Numbered from the stretch's first letter, positions 29,701-39,992 are shown. The stretch: 64,000 nucleotides of DNA from Zygnema circumcarinatum (GCA_037447605.1 CM074806.1:4398645-4462644); one strand, 5' to 3'. Notes: generated by a model not told the origin, from the letters alone. Made by a program: numbers and translations.

Positions 29701-29840
29701 GGCGCCCCCTTATGGCGCCCCCTTATGGCGCCCCCTTATGGCGCCCCCTTATGGCGCCCCCTTATGGCGCCCCCTTATGGCGCCCCCTTATGGCGCCCCC
29801 TTATGGCGCCCCCTTATGGCGCCCCCTTATGGCGCCCCCT
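29701..29840. repeat. 13-bp GGCGCCCCCTTAT minisatellite
   Basis: Ten full units and one partial unit stand in perfect tandem. Since 13 is not a multiple of three, the array is open in all three plus frames as a 13-residue repeat of the same peptide. Each unit contains the GGCGCC palindrome. It follows the Tudor-SN pseudogene directly. Confidence 0.97.
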
Positions 29841-29989
29841 GGCATGAGGCCCTCGTGTGGCCGGAGACGAAGTTTTGGGGGCGGTGCGAGGAATAACGCG
29901 AGGGGTGGTTGCTTTTAAGTTCTTTTGCTTTTTTAGGGGCCGAAAGGCGGCACCCCTTGAGCACCTTCAGCTCCTAAAAATGCTTCGCT

Positions 29990-30330
29990 GTGTGTGGGGT
30001 TGCAATCTTCTATGGCCGCTACTTTAGAAAGACGCGAAAGCGCAAGAGGATGGCTCCTCCAATTTTTGGCCCGTCTAGTGGGATTGCTGGATGGTGGCGG
30101 CATTGGGAAATCTTGAGAGAGCCTTCTTCCTACCTCTTTTGCAAAGCGAATGCAAGAAGTGCCGCAAACTGTTCTGTAGCTCGTACGAATGTTGGGGTGA
30201 CATGGTCATCGCGGGTCGTGGAAGGTTGGTCCCAGTTTTAAGCGCCCTGTGTTGGGGCTTCAGTGTTTTTTGCGTCATCGGTTTGCTCCATTCTACCTCC
30301 ACCCAGTCACACGTCGTGAAGAGCTATTCC
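29990..30330. repeat. mTERF 3'-flank module, copy X2
   Basis: This is the second copy of the segment at 24757 and 36697. Here the distal CT/poly-T part is replaced by Y-type spacer (about 30340-30750), so this copy is itself a junction product. Confidence 0.65.
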
Positions 30331-30339
30331 GTACAAAGC

Positions 30340-30800
30340 GCCGGCTTACTGTACAGTACTGCGCCCCCCATTGCATCCAATTTAAACTGTCACACAACAT
30401 GGAACTGTTGCCGCACTGTGGAAAGACGACACGCCGGCACTGTAACGGCACTGTAACTGGAACACGAACTGGCCGATAATCCGCGTTGCATGGAACGGAA
30501 CACACATGCCGCTCCATTCAACGAGGGCCCGGCGCGGGTTCCATTTTGGAGCAATTTGAACTTTGGGTCGTGGTTTGATGATGACTGCAACGGGCATTGA
30601 AATTGGGCACACGCAGAGCACAGCAGTGCGAGATGAGATGTACGAAAAAAACTGCATTTCACGGGCACTCGTTTTCAGTGAAAACTACGAGAATCAAACA
30701 AACAACGACCGAACCAAAAGAACCTTTGCATACACAAACGGTAACAAGGTTCGATCAACCGTAGAATCAACAATGCCCTCCCTCCCTGGTCTGCTGTCTA
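30340..30800. repeat. Diverged Y-type spacer 3' of mTERF copy 2
   Basis: Resembles 27050-27500 and 32550-33000 (GTCACACAACATGGAACTG, TTGGGCACACGCAGAGCAC) with substitutions and small gaps. It is older than the near-identical Y1/Y2 pair. Confidence 0.6.
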
Positions 30801-30825
30801 AGCACAACTTTTTTTGCCTCACGCA

Positions 30826-31901
30826 TCACCCTGGTATAAGCTGCCCTCTGTCCACCTCCTCATCCTCAGTATCCTCAGGTATCAAGTGCACTTTAAACTC
30901 GTCCATAAAAGCATCGTTCGTAGTTCTGAATATCAACCCCAGAGCATACTTCTTCTGATCAATTCCGGCCTCCACCAGCGCCCTGTACCTCGGCTTCAGC
31001 CGCTTCTCAAGAGATAAGCGCAGTATGTATGGGTCCATGTGGAGCTCCTCCTTGCTACGGCCCATCTCAGTCAGTACGAAGTCAATCTTGGACTTGATGG
31101 TATCCCAAGACATGCTAAGCAGTGAGGGCTTCACTTTCACCATTTTCAAGGCTGGAAGGTCCCCGAAGCACTGCTTCAGCTGCTTATACGTGTTATCCAT
31201 TGTGTCCCGTGGTATTGATAACATACGTGGGTTGTGAAACACTTTCTGAGATCTATCGGGCCCGAAAATCCCCTCCAATCCAGCCACAACGTCCTTGAAG
31301 TGATGGCCCTTTTTTCTAACGATGGAGGGGAAAAGAAAGAGCACATCCTCTCCTGCCGCGTAAGGGAAGGTCGACCTCACAGCCTCAACTCCCTCCTTCA
31401 TTGTTTCAGGACTGTAGGAGAGAATGTTTGGGAAGGTCTCCATCATGGCGCCTGTGACAGGGACGCCTAACTCCTTGAATAGACGAGCCTTCGCCTCAAG
31501 AGTCTGCACACGGTTACCCCAAATTCCCGGCATTTTTCCTATCACCTTTCCTAAGTTCGTCACCTTCACAGTGTTCCGAAGGAACTCGATCACGCCTTCA
31601 TACCTCTCATCTGGAGTGAGGAGGAAGTTGCTCTTCAAGAAGCTGCGCTCTAATGCGTTGAAAAAGTCGTGGGAGTTGACCCCATGGCTCTGGAAGAAAG
31701 CTGCTTTAGGAAGGATATGCTTATAGCCCCTTATAAGAACACTCCTCTTCTTATCAACTATGCGGTGGACTTGCTGCTCCGTGCATCCTAAGCTCAGGAG
31801 AGCGTCCACTGCTTCTCGGAGAGCCCTTGCCGAATTCGCAGCTTTTTCCTCAGCCCTGGTAGCTCTGCCTGCAGTCGCTTTGTCAAGTTTTTTTTCCTCC
31901 T

Positions 31902-31933
<32 letters not shown>

Positions 31934-32061
31934 TATCCATGGCGCCCTTGAAGGGACTGAGTGCAAGTGAGCTGTTCAAGGGATGGATGGTACCATGGTA
32001 GGCGGAACGGAGATCCGTTCCAAACGGTCCGGCGGTAAAAAGGAAGAATGGAAGCCGCCAT
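30826..32061 (-). CDS. mTERF family protein, copy 2
   Basis: Intronless, 411 residues from the ATG at 32059-32061. It is a close paralog of copy 1 with the same basic presequence and mTERF motif order. The serine run is nine residues followed by Asn. The C terminus differs: after KVHLIP it continues for about a dozen residues (EDTEDEEVDRGQLIPG) instead of stopping at QQM. Gene and 5' flank lie 5497 bp from copy 1, so this is a segmental duplicate. The frame is fully open, consistent with a working gene. Confidence 0.87.
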
Positions 32062-32146
32062 GGCGCGGACTTCTGAAGCATGCGGCCGCTGATAGAGAGT
32101 CACTTCCTCATTTCTTGCTGCCCAAGGCTTCCAGCACTCAACCCTA

Positions 32147-32220
32147 ATCTGTTAGAACCAACTCTGACCCTAATCCTTCCTCTAATCCTAATCCTACCAC
32201 AAACCCTAACCCTAACCTCA
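32147..32220 (-). promoter_or_regulatory. Telobox-like cluster upstream of mTERF copy 2
   Basis: CCCTAA words at the same distance as in copy 1, slightly decayed (CCTCTAATCCTAATCC). Confidence 0.5.
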
Positions 32221-32316
32221 AGCATGAGCTCGACCTGACTCTAAAATCATTCGCCATATCTCTAATCTGAGCCCTCTCCTTCCCGATAACATGCATTGAC
32301 CTTCTTGTTAGCAATG

Positions 32317-33060
32317 CAAAATTGAAATCAGAAAGACATTACAGTTCTGTATCCGAGTCAATCCATTACACTCCTATGCGGTGTATTGTCGGCGTTATTA
32401 AATGCATTATCACATTTGGCATTCCTGAGGTGATATTAATGCACATTGCTCGCCCATTATCACCAATTGCACTCTCATCATTACTATCGAAAGGGGAAGA
32501 AAGAGGCGCACTGAGGGATGCGAGGCTGCAGAAGTGCAGAAGAACCTGCTTACTGTACTATCCCCATTGCATAAAAAGTAAAATGTCACACAACATGGAA
32601 CTGTTGCCGCACTGTGGAAAGACGCACTCCGGCACTGCAACGGAACTGCGACTGAACACGAGCTGACCGTGTGCTACGCGTTGCATGGAACGGGTCACAC
32701 GTGCCGCTCCCTTCAACGAGCGCCTGGCGCGGGTCCCCCTTGAGCATTTTGACCTTTCTTGGGTCATGGTTTGATGATTATTGCAACGGAAATTAAATTT
32801 GGGCACACGCAGAGCACGGCAGTGCGAGATGCTATGTTCGGAAAAAACTGCATTTCACGGACACTCATTTTGATGTAAATTTCGAGTTTTTGTACGAGAA
32901 TCGAACAAACAAACAAACACAAACCAGAAGAACTTTTGCATACACAAACGGTAACAATGTTCGACCTGCCGTAGAAACAACAACACAATGCCCTCCTCCC
33001 TGACCTGCTAACTAAGCACAACTTTTTTTATTTATAGCCGATCATTAAGTAGCAGAAAGG
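32317..33060. repeat. Duplicated spacer Y2
   Basis: Second copy of 26820-27560, near-identical in its right two-thirds, joined to MITE element 2 at the same position as Y1 is joined to element 1. Confidence 0.8.
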
Positions 33061-33071
33061 GTAAAATGGCA

Positions 33072-33623
33072 TTGAACTCACGATGGCGAGGCCATCAAAT
33101 GTACATGGCCAACATCAGCACGGGGAACCACGAAGAACTAACCGTGGCAAAGGACCCAAGCACAATAGAAAAAAGATAGGAGCGGAAAACTACGCCTAGG
33201 CGCACCAGCGCAGCCCTCCCTCGAAGCAGGCGCTGAGGTCACCGATGTGCGCCAAATCGCGCGGAGGGAGGGAGGGAGGGAGGGAGGGAGGGAGGGAGGG
33301 AGCGGCGGAAGGCCACCGACACGAGCGATGGGCGCACTAACCAAGGAAAGGCATCCAAACGGGCCTCGTCGAGGCATCCAAGAAATCGCAACAGCCATAG
33401 GAACAAACTCGTCGGTCACGTCATGTCACGTCTCCCTCGTCGCGATGTGCCTCACATCGGTGTCCTTCGCGGCTGCTTCTAGGGGCTGCGTTGTGCGCCT
33501 AGGCGTAGTTTTCCGCTCCTAGCTTCGTTCTATTGTGCTCAGGTCCTTTGCGACCAGTCCCTCGTGGTTCCACATCATGCTTTTGTCCAGTTACATTTGA
33601 TGGCCTCGCCATCGTGAGTTCAA
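33072..33623. mobile_element. MITE-like element 2, matched arms
   Basis: The element is 552 bp with long imperfect terminal inverted repeats of about 130 bp. Left start TTGAACTCACGATGGCGAGG; right end is its complement. The arms stay complementary inward to the CCTAGGCG region (about 33196 and 33501). The interior carries a GGGA tandem (33264-33301). There is no coding capacity, and no clear target duplication in the flanks. The family is unidentified; the long arms suggest a foldback or Mutator-like non-autonomous element. Confidence 0.72.
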
Positions 33624-33721
33624 TGGAATTTCCTATTCTCCTACTAAGTAGCTCTTGCGATGGCAAATCTAACTGTCTTGTTAGGAGCCCATTACCTAAA
33701 AAAGTCTCCCAATGAGTCTAC

Positions 33722-33748
33722 GACACGTGTCCAATGGTACACGTGTCG
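33722..33748 (+). promoter_or_regulatory. Paired G-box in CRTISO-type promoter
   Basis: Two ACACGTGT cores about 20 bp apart form an imperfect palindrome centred on CCAATGG, about 230 bp before the CRTISO-A ATG. The arrangement is shared with 24505-24535 and 40389-40417, where the second core is decayed. G-boxes are bound by bZIP/bHLH factors and are common in light-regulated plant genes. Confidence 0.5.
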
Positions 33749-33968
33749 ATTGGTGATTCGTGTTTTTTGGCTACTGGAACAAGTTCCATGTACATGAATA
33801 CAACAAGCCGTTACACGCTGATCTCAACTAGGACGTGACACGGAACCAACGTTCACTGAACGGAGGAGCAAGGAACGCCTCTCTCTAACCCGCCAGTCCC
33901 TACTCTCTCTCTCACATGGGAGGCGCCACTTGCCGGCCTCTAGTGAATCCTCTGCAACAGGGCCAGCC

Positions 33969-35125
33969 ATGGCTGCTGCTCTTTTTCTCCCCCTTCTCAC
34001 TGCCCATTGTAACGATTTTCTTAGACCTAACTTCCTTCTCTCAGAGGGAATCCGCCACCCTCACAAATCTCAAATTAGGGTTGGCTCTGAAAACCACCAC
34101 GCGGCAGCAGTACGCATGCTTTCTGGGCTCACAATCGCTAGGAGCGCCACACGGTGCAGACATAGGGCTTCCGTGGCAATTTATGATATTGCAAATTGGT
34201 CAGGGGAGAAGGATTCTATGGATGGAGGAGAAGACGAGGGGTTTCAGGGCGAGGAAGGAGAGGCAGCGCTTAAGGAGTCGGTGCTGCCGGAAGAAGTGGA
34301 TGTAGTGGTAATAGGGGCCGGGCTTGGTGGTATATGCTGCGCTGCTCTGCTCGCCAAGTATGGCCTCAGGTACGTGCCAGCATGCAAACCCGGAACGCAT
34401 TGTTTAGGTTTGTATGGATTGGAGTCATGCGGTAATGCTGAAGGTGTGCAAATACAGGTTCCCGGATGCGGAGTTTCTTCTCTCGATGTGTCTCTTCACC
34501 TTTCTCTGACCCCCCTTCCTCTCCCTTTCGTCTCTCCCAACTCGTCTCTTTCCCCTCTTTCCTTCTCTTCCTCTCTATCTTCCTCTCCCTCGACATGTCC
34601 TGCTCCCGCTCCCTCCCTTTCCTCTCCATCCCCTTCTCACTCCCTCTCTTCTCTCTTCTCTCTTCTCTTCTTTTTCATTGCCAATTTTTCTCCCCCTCCC
34701 CCTCGCTCCTCTTCTCTCCCCCTTCCCTCGCTACTCCCCCCTCCCCCTTCCCTTGCCCCTCCCCCTTTCTCCCACCCCCCTCCATCCTCCCCCTACTTTC
34801 CCTCCCCATTTCCCCTTTCCCATCNNNNNNNNNNCCCCCCCCCCCCCCCCCCCCTCTTCAGCCCTCTCGCCCCCCTCCTCAGCCCTCTTTCCCCCCCCTC
34901 CTCAGCCCTCCGCCCCCCCTCCCCCCTCTCTCTCTCTCTCAATCTTTCGAGTATCTGACGACGGCAGAGGGAGGGGGGAGGGAGGATAGGGGTGCCGAGC
35001 AGTGTGGGGGTCTGCGAGAGTCACACGATCCCTGGAGGCGCCGCTCACTCCTTTGTTCGCCGCGGTTTCCACTTCGACTCCGGACCGTCCTTCCACGCCG
35101 GCTTGTCCTTGGACAAATCCCTTAA
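33969..35125 (+). pseudogene. Truncated carotenoid isomerase, copy A
   Basis: Exon 1 (33969-34369) and exon 2 (35003 to about 35138) match copy B closely. They encode the presequence, the FAD-binding VIGAGLGGICCAALLAKYG, and ESHTIPGGAAHSF..FDSGPSFHAGL. The donor after exon 2 is GCAAGT. After it the similarity to copy B stops within a few dozen bases and no exon 3-8 counterpart appears before 36.7 kb, so the isomerase is cut after about a quarter of its length. Intron 1 is C/T-rich and contains a 10-N gap at 34825-34834. No stop lies within the two exons, so a short FAD-fold fragment could still be made, but no function is expected. Confidence 0.8.
34490..34945. repeat. C/T-rich tract in CRTISO-A intron 1, with gap
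   Basis: Low-complexity pyrimidine DNA including a long C run after the ten Ns at 34825-34834. A homologous tract fills intron 1 of copy B (41160-41630). Confidence 0.85.
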
Positions 35126-35138
35126 CCCGTTGAAACAG

Positions 35139-36680
35139 GCAAGTTCCTGCATTTACTCTCACTCAGCCAGTCTGATTGATACACCACTACACTTTTTGTG
35201 AACAACCTCAAGCCATCCTCCCAACCAGCCAATGCATCCATCCAAATGATGCAAAAGACTGCGAAGATAGGAAACGGTCCCACCACTGATGGGAAAATGA
35301 TCCAATGGCTTAAATACCTGCAGAGGCACAGGCTGAGGGAAGGGTCGGCTCGTCGCTAGCAGACCTTCATATAAGGCATCAGTACTGTACCAGGAAGAGC
35401 ACCGACAGACAGGTAAAACAAATGGCCAAAGCTGACTTGCAACGAATGCCTCCAGCACATGTTCTCTGCTTCAAGTTCCATAAACAGAATGGCCCTTATA
35501 AATTTCAAACGGGACGTCGCAATTGGAGTTGAGAAGGCAGAGCTTGGCATGGTCGTGGTAATGGCAGAACCCCTACAGTGAGCGGACGAATGCACAAGAG
35601 CAATCCCTTCTCTTGAAGACACTGCAGGGAAAAGAGGAGCTCACCTGATGCATGGACCTCTGGGCAGTCTGCGATGCCTGGACGAGAACCCACCCCCTGA
35701 TGCCGTCGATCGTTCCATATAATAAGTGCTGCAGCTGCATCCACCCATCCCATAAGGCCTAGGAATGACTAGTGAACAAAGGCTACTCATACATGGATCA
35801 CCTTCAGGTATATAGAAGAGAGACGAAGCGAAGACCTATCTTTCAAAAACTACTAGCAGCCAAGAACTGTTGGAAGCAAAGCTTGGAGTTACGGGGCACA
35901 TCTATCAAAAGTACCGCATGGGCTTCTGTTTTTAGTGAACATAAGGTACTACTCCTTAGACAGAGCAGCACATATCCACCCTTCATGGCCTAGACCATCT
36001 TGTAACACCTGCTGTTTTTTAGCATGGCATTTGGGACTGTCATTCTGGAGGCTGCGTCAAAGCAGGTGAGACGAAAGGTGGTTTTGGAGTAGAGCTTCGT
36101 GTCAGCCCTTTGTGTGGCGCAGTCAAGCACTTTAGTCTTTGTGAAGATTCTTCAATCTGTGGCAGGTTATGTATAGTGTAGAGGCTTTTTTATTCTGTTG
36201 TGCAATTTTGGATGAAGCGTGCTCAGGTTTGGTCGGTGATGAGCGCTTAAGTTCGGGAAGACGGAAAGCAGAATCTGTCTTAGTGAACTTCGGGAGTTGC
36301 TTGATCTGAATAGCTGGAGACTATCCAGTTCAACGATTGTCTCGAAAGCAATTGTTGCTGTTTGATGAGGCGCCTGATTGTCTGTGGGAAACAAACGTGA
36401 GAGTGGTGTCAGCTCGTGACTTACATGCTGATCTGAGCATCCTGATCTGATTTCTCACAGGCCGCAACCAACAAAGCACGAGCATTCTTACCATTTTTAC
36501 AAATGACAAGGAGAATGCCGGCCGTGGTGGACTATGTCCTCAGCGGGCACCGTTTCAAGCTCATTGTTCCACGGGAGATGTGTGCTATTGCTTTCTCACT
36601 TGCCGGAGTGCGGTGCCCTGAGAAGGGGGAGACGAGACAAACGAGACAGACGAGGCAATTGCATTCATGCGTCAGCTCCT
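35139..36680. other. Unassigned region after the CRTISO-A break
   Basis: This 1.5 kb has no counterpart after CRTISO-B. One minus-strand exon-like piece at 35645-35734 (30 codons, LLYGTIDGIRGWVLVQASQT, acceptor and GTGAGC donor) and a possible next one near 35600-35640 (LQEKGLLLCIRPL) look like remnants of an unidentified gene. The rest (35750-36680) shows no recognisable coding or repeat content. The right end (TCAGCTCCTAAAAATGCTTCGCTG) matches the left border of module X2. Confidence 0.3.
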
Positions 36681-36696
36681 AAAAATGCTTCGCTGG

Positions 36697-37334
36697 GTGT
36701 GGGGTTGCATTCTTCAATGGCCGCTACTTTAGAAAGACGCGAAAGCGCAAGAGGATGGCTCCTCCAGATTTTGGCCCGTCTAGTGGGATTGCTGGATAGT
36801 GGCGGCATTGGGAGAGCTTGAGAAGCCTTCTTCTTCCTAACTCTTTTGCAAAGCGAAGCAAGAAGTGCCGCAAACTGTTCTGTAGCTCGTAAGACTGTTG
36901 GGGTGGCATGGTCATCGCGGGTCGTGGAGGGTTGGCCCCAGTTTTAAGCGCCCTGTGTTGGGCCTTCAGTGTTTTTTGTGTCATCGATTTGCTCCATTTT
37001 ACCTCCAACTACTGTAGTCACACGTACTGTAGTGGAGTGCTATTCCGTACGGTACGGCAGTCTAGCAGCCTTACCAAATGGGGACTTCTAGGAAGCTTCC
37101 TGGATGTCTCTCTCTCTCTCTAAATGATAAAGGACGAAAATCAAATGCGCATTACTTTTTGTGTTTTTTTTGTTTTGTTTTTCTTTTGTTTTGTTTCAAA
37201 TGTTGGAACGGAAGGTCACCTGGGGAGATCGACTGACAGCATTGCCATTGCCAAACATGCGAAAAAAAAAAAGTCTTTTGGGCCCACAATGCTCTCTCAG
37301 CACATGTTTAAACCACAGCTCCAACTTACATCTG
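36697..37334. repeat. mTERF 3'-flank module, copy X3
   Basis: Third copy of the module at 24757, leading through a CT patch (37110-37121) and an A-run to the stop of mTERF copy 3. Its final 260 bp is repeated again at 38429-38659, next to copy 4. Confidence 0.65.
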
Positions 37335-38362
37335 TTACCGTATCGACTTCAGTTTAAACTTCTTCATAAAAGCACCGTCAGTACCTTTGAACAAGACCCT
37401 CAACGAAAACTCCTTGTGATCAATTCCTGCCTCCACCAGCGCCCTGTACCTCGGCTTCAGCCGCTCCTCAAGGGAGAGCCTCAGTATGTACGGGTTAATG
37501 TGGAGCTCCTCCTTGCTACGTCCCATCTCAGTCAATACGAAGTCAATCTTGGACTTAGTACTATCCCAAGACCTGCTAAGCATTAAGGGCTGCACTTTCA
37601 CCATTTTCAAGGCTGGAAGGTCCCCGAAGTGCTGCTTCAGATGCTTGTACGTGTTATCCATTGTGTCCCATGGTTCTACTAGCATCTTTGGGTTACTCTG
37701 CAGCACTTTCTGAGCACCATCGCGCCCGAAAATCCCCTCCAATCCAGCCACAACATCCTTGAAGAGATGGCCCTTTGTCCTAACGATGGAGGGGAAAAGA
37801 ACGAGAACATTCCTTCCTGCCTCGAAAGGGAAGGTCGACCGCACAGCCTCAACTCCCTCCTTTATTGTTTCAAGACTGTAGCAGAGAATTTTTGGGTAGC
37901 TCTCCAGCATGGCGCCTGTGACAGGGACGCCTAACTCCTTGAATAGACGAGCCTTCGCCTCAAGAGTCTGCACACTGTCAGCCAAAATTTCCGGCATTTT
38001 TCCTATCACCTTTCCTAAGTTCTTCACCTTCACAGTGTTCCGAAGGAACTCGATCACGCGTTCCTGCTTCTCATCTGGAGCGACGAGGAAGCTGCTGTGC
38101 CAGGAGCTGCGCTCTAATGCGTTGAAAAAGTCGTGGGAGTTGACCCCATGGCTCTGGAAGAAAGCTGCTTTAAGAAGGATATGCTTATAGCCCCTTATAA
38201 GGTCACTCTTCTTCTTATCAACAATGCGGTGGACTTGCTGCTGCGTGCATCCCAAGCTGAGGAGAGCGTCCACTGCTCCTCGGAGAGCCCTTGCCGAATT
38301 CGCAGCTTTTTGCTTAGCCACAGTGGCTCTGCCTGCACTCGCTTTGTCAAGTTCTTTTTCCT

Positions 38363-38401
<39 letters not shown>

Positions 38402-38414
38402 ATCCATGGCGCAC
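37335..38414 (-). pseudogene. mTERF copy 3, 5'-truncated, no start codon
   Basis: The frame is open over 359 codons and keeps all mTERF motifs, including eleven serines, the longest GCT run of the four. The presequence and ATG are missing. Upstream of about 38430 the sequence switches to the 3' flank of copy 4 (TACCAAATGG..AAGCTTCC). The frame opens only with GTG, and its first in-frame ATG is near residue 140, which would drop several mTERF motifs. The C terminus is also altered (KLKSIR). It is either a recent pseudogene or relies on an unseen upstream exon. Confidence 0.75.
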
Positions 38415-38659
38415 TTGAAGGAACTGAGTACCAAATGGAAGCTTCCAGGATGTCTCTCTCTCTCGCTAAACAATAAAGACGAATATGAAATGCGCATTTC
38501 TTTGTGGTTTTTTCATTTGTCTTTTTTTTTTTAATGGAACAGAAGGTTACTGGGGAGGTCGACTGACAACATTGCCATTGCCAAACATACAGAAAAAAAA
38601 AAAAAAGTCTTTGGGCCTCACAATGCACTCTAAGCACATGTTCAAACCGCAGCTCCAAC

Positions 38660-39832
38660 TTACATCTGTTGCGGTATCAAGTCCACTTTAAACTTCTCCA
38701 CAAAAGCAGCGTTTTTAGAAAAGATTAAGGACCACAGCGAAAACTTCTTGTGATCAATTCCGGCCTCCACCAGTGCCCTGTACCTCGGCTTCAGCCGCCT
38801 CTCAACAGAGAACTGCAGTATGGACGGGTTCATGTAGATCTCCTCCTTGCTACGGCCCATCTCAGTCAAGAAGAAGTCAATCTTAGACTTAATACTATCC
38901 CAAGGCCTGCCAAGTAGTAAGGGCTCCACGTTCACCATTTTCAAAGCTGGAAGGTCCCCGAAGTGCTGCTTCAGCTGCCTGTACGTGTTATCCATTGTGT
39001 CCCGTGGTACTGATAATATACATCGGTTATTTTGCAGCACTTTCTGAGCTCTATCGGGCCCGAAAATCCCCTCCAATCCAGCCAAAACATCCTTCAAGTG
39101 ATGGCCCTTTTTTCTAACGATGGAGGGGAAAAGAACGAGCACATCCTCTCCTGCCTCGGGGAAGGTCGACCTCACAGCCTCAACTCCCTCCTTTATTGTT
39201 TCAGGACTGTAGGAGAGCATGGTTGGGTAGCTCTCCAGCAGAGCGCCTGTGACAGGGACGCCTAACTCCTTCCATAGACGAGCCTTCGCCTCAAGAGTCT
39301 CCGCGCGGTCAGTCATTTTTCCAATCACCTTCCCTAAGTTGGTCACCTTCACAGTGTTCCGAAGGAACTCGATCACGCCTTCCTGCGTCTCATCTGGAGT
39401 GAGGAGGAAGTTTCCGTGCAAGGAGGTGCGTTCTAAGGCATTGAAAAAGTCGTGGGAGTTGACCCCATGGCTCTGGAAGAAAGCTGCTTTAGGAAGGATA
39501 TGCTTATAGCCCCTTATAAGGACACTCCTCTTCTTATCAACAATGCGGCGGACATCCTGCTGCGGGCATCCCAAGCTGAGGAGAGCGTCCACTGCTTTTT
39601 GGAGAGCCCTCGTCGAATCCGCAGCTCCTTCCTTAGCCACGGTGGCTTTGCCTGCACTCGCTTTGTCAAGTTTTTTTCCCTCCTTGCTGCTGCTGCTGCT
39701 GCTGTATCCATGGCGCCCTTGAAGGGCCTGAGTGCAAGTCAGTTGTTCAAGGGTTGGATGATACCATGGTAGGCGGAACGGAGATCCGTTCCAAACGGTC
39801 CGACGAAAAAAAGGAAGAATGGAAGCCGCCAT
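38660..39832 (-). CDS. mTERF family protein, copy 4
   Basis: Intronless, 390 residues from the ATG at 39830-39832. It has the same presequence as copies 1 and 2 and the shortest serine run (six). Small in-frame losses occur against the paralogs, for example near GKMTDRAETLEA, where about ten residues present in the others are absent, and one residue in STFPEAGEDV. It ends in LIPQQM like copy 1. It stands head to head with the complete CRTISO gene, 788 bp apart. Confidence 0.87.
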   Translation of the reverse strand: MAASILPFFRRTVWNGSPFRLPWYHPTLEQLTCTQALQGRHGYSSSSSSKEGKKLDKASAGKATVAKEGAADSTRALQKAVDALLSLGCPQQDVRRIVDKKRSVLIRGYKHILPKAAFFQSHGVNSHDFFNALERTSLHGNFLLTPDETQEGVIEFLRNTVKVTNLGKVIGKMTDRAETLEAKARLWKELGVPVTGALLESYPTMLSYSPETIKEGVEAVRSTFPEAGEDVLVLFPSIVRKKGHHLKDVLAGLEGIFGPDRAQKVLQNNRCILSVPRDTMDNTYRQLKQHFGDLPALKMVNVEPLLLGRPWDSIKSKIDFFLTEMGRSKEEIYMNPSILQFSVERRLKPRYRALVEAGIDHKKFSLWSLIFSKNAAFVEKFKVDLIPQQM

Positions 39833-39905
39833 GGCGCGGACTTCTGAAGCATGCGGCCGCTGATAGCGAGTCACTTCCTCATTTCTCGCTGCCCAAGGCT
39901 TCCAG

Positions 39906-39992
39906 CACTCAACCCTAACCTGTTAGAACCAACTCTGACCCTAATCCTTACCCTCATCCTAACCCTAACGCAAACCCTAACCCTAACCTCAA
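39906..39992 (-). promoter_or_regulatory. Telobox-like cluster upstream of mTERF copy 4
   Basis: CCCTAA/CCTAACC words at the same place as in copies 1 and 2, including AAACCCTAACCCTAACC. Confidence 0.55.

Noticed and set aside
29701-29840. CRISPR-like array
   Set aside because: Units are contiguous with no spacers, and the genome is eukaryotic.
29599-29918. Three overlapping MAPPYGAPLWRPL repeat proteins
   Set aside because: They are frame copies of the 13-bp minisatellite.
34466-35125. 219-codon frame across CRTISO-A intron 1
   Set aside because: C/T-rich intron interrupted by Ns; the true exon 2 is in another frame.
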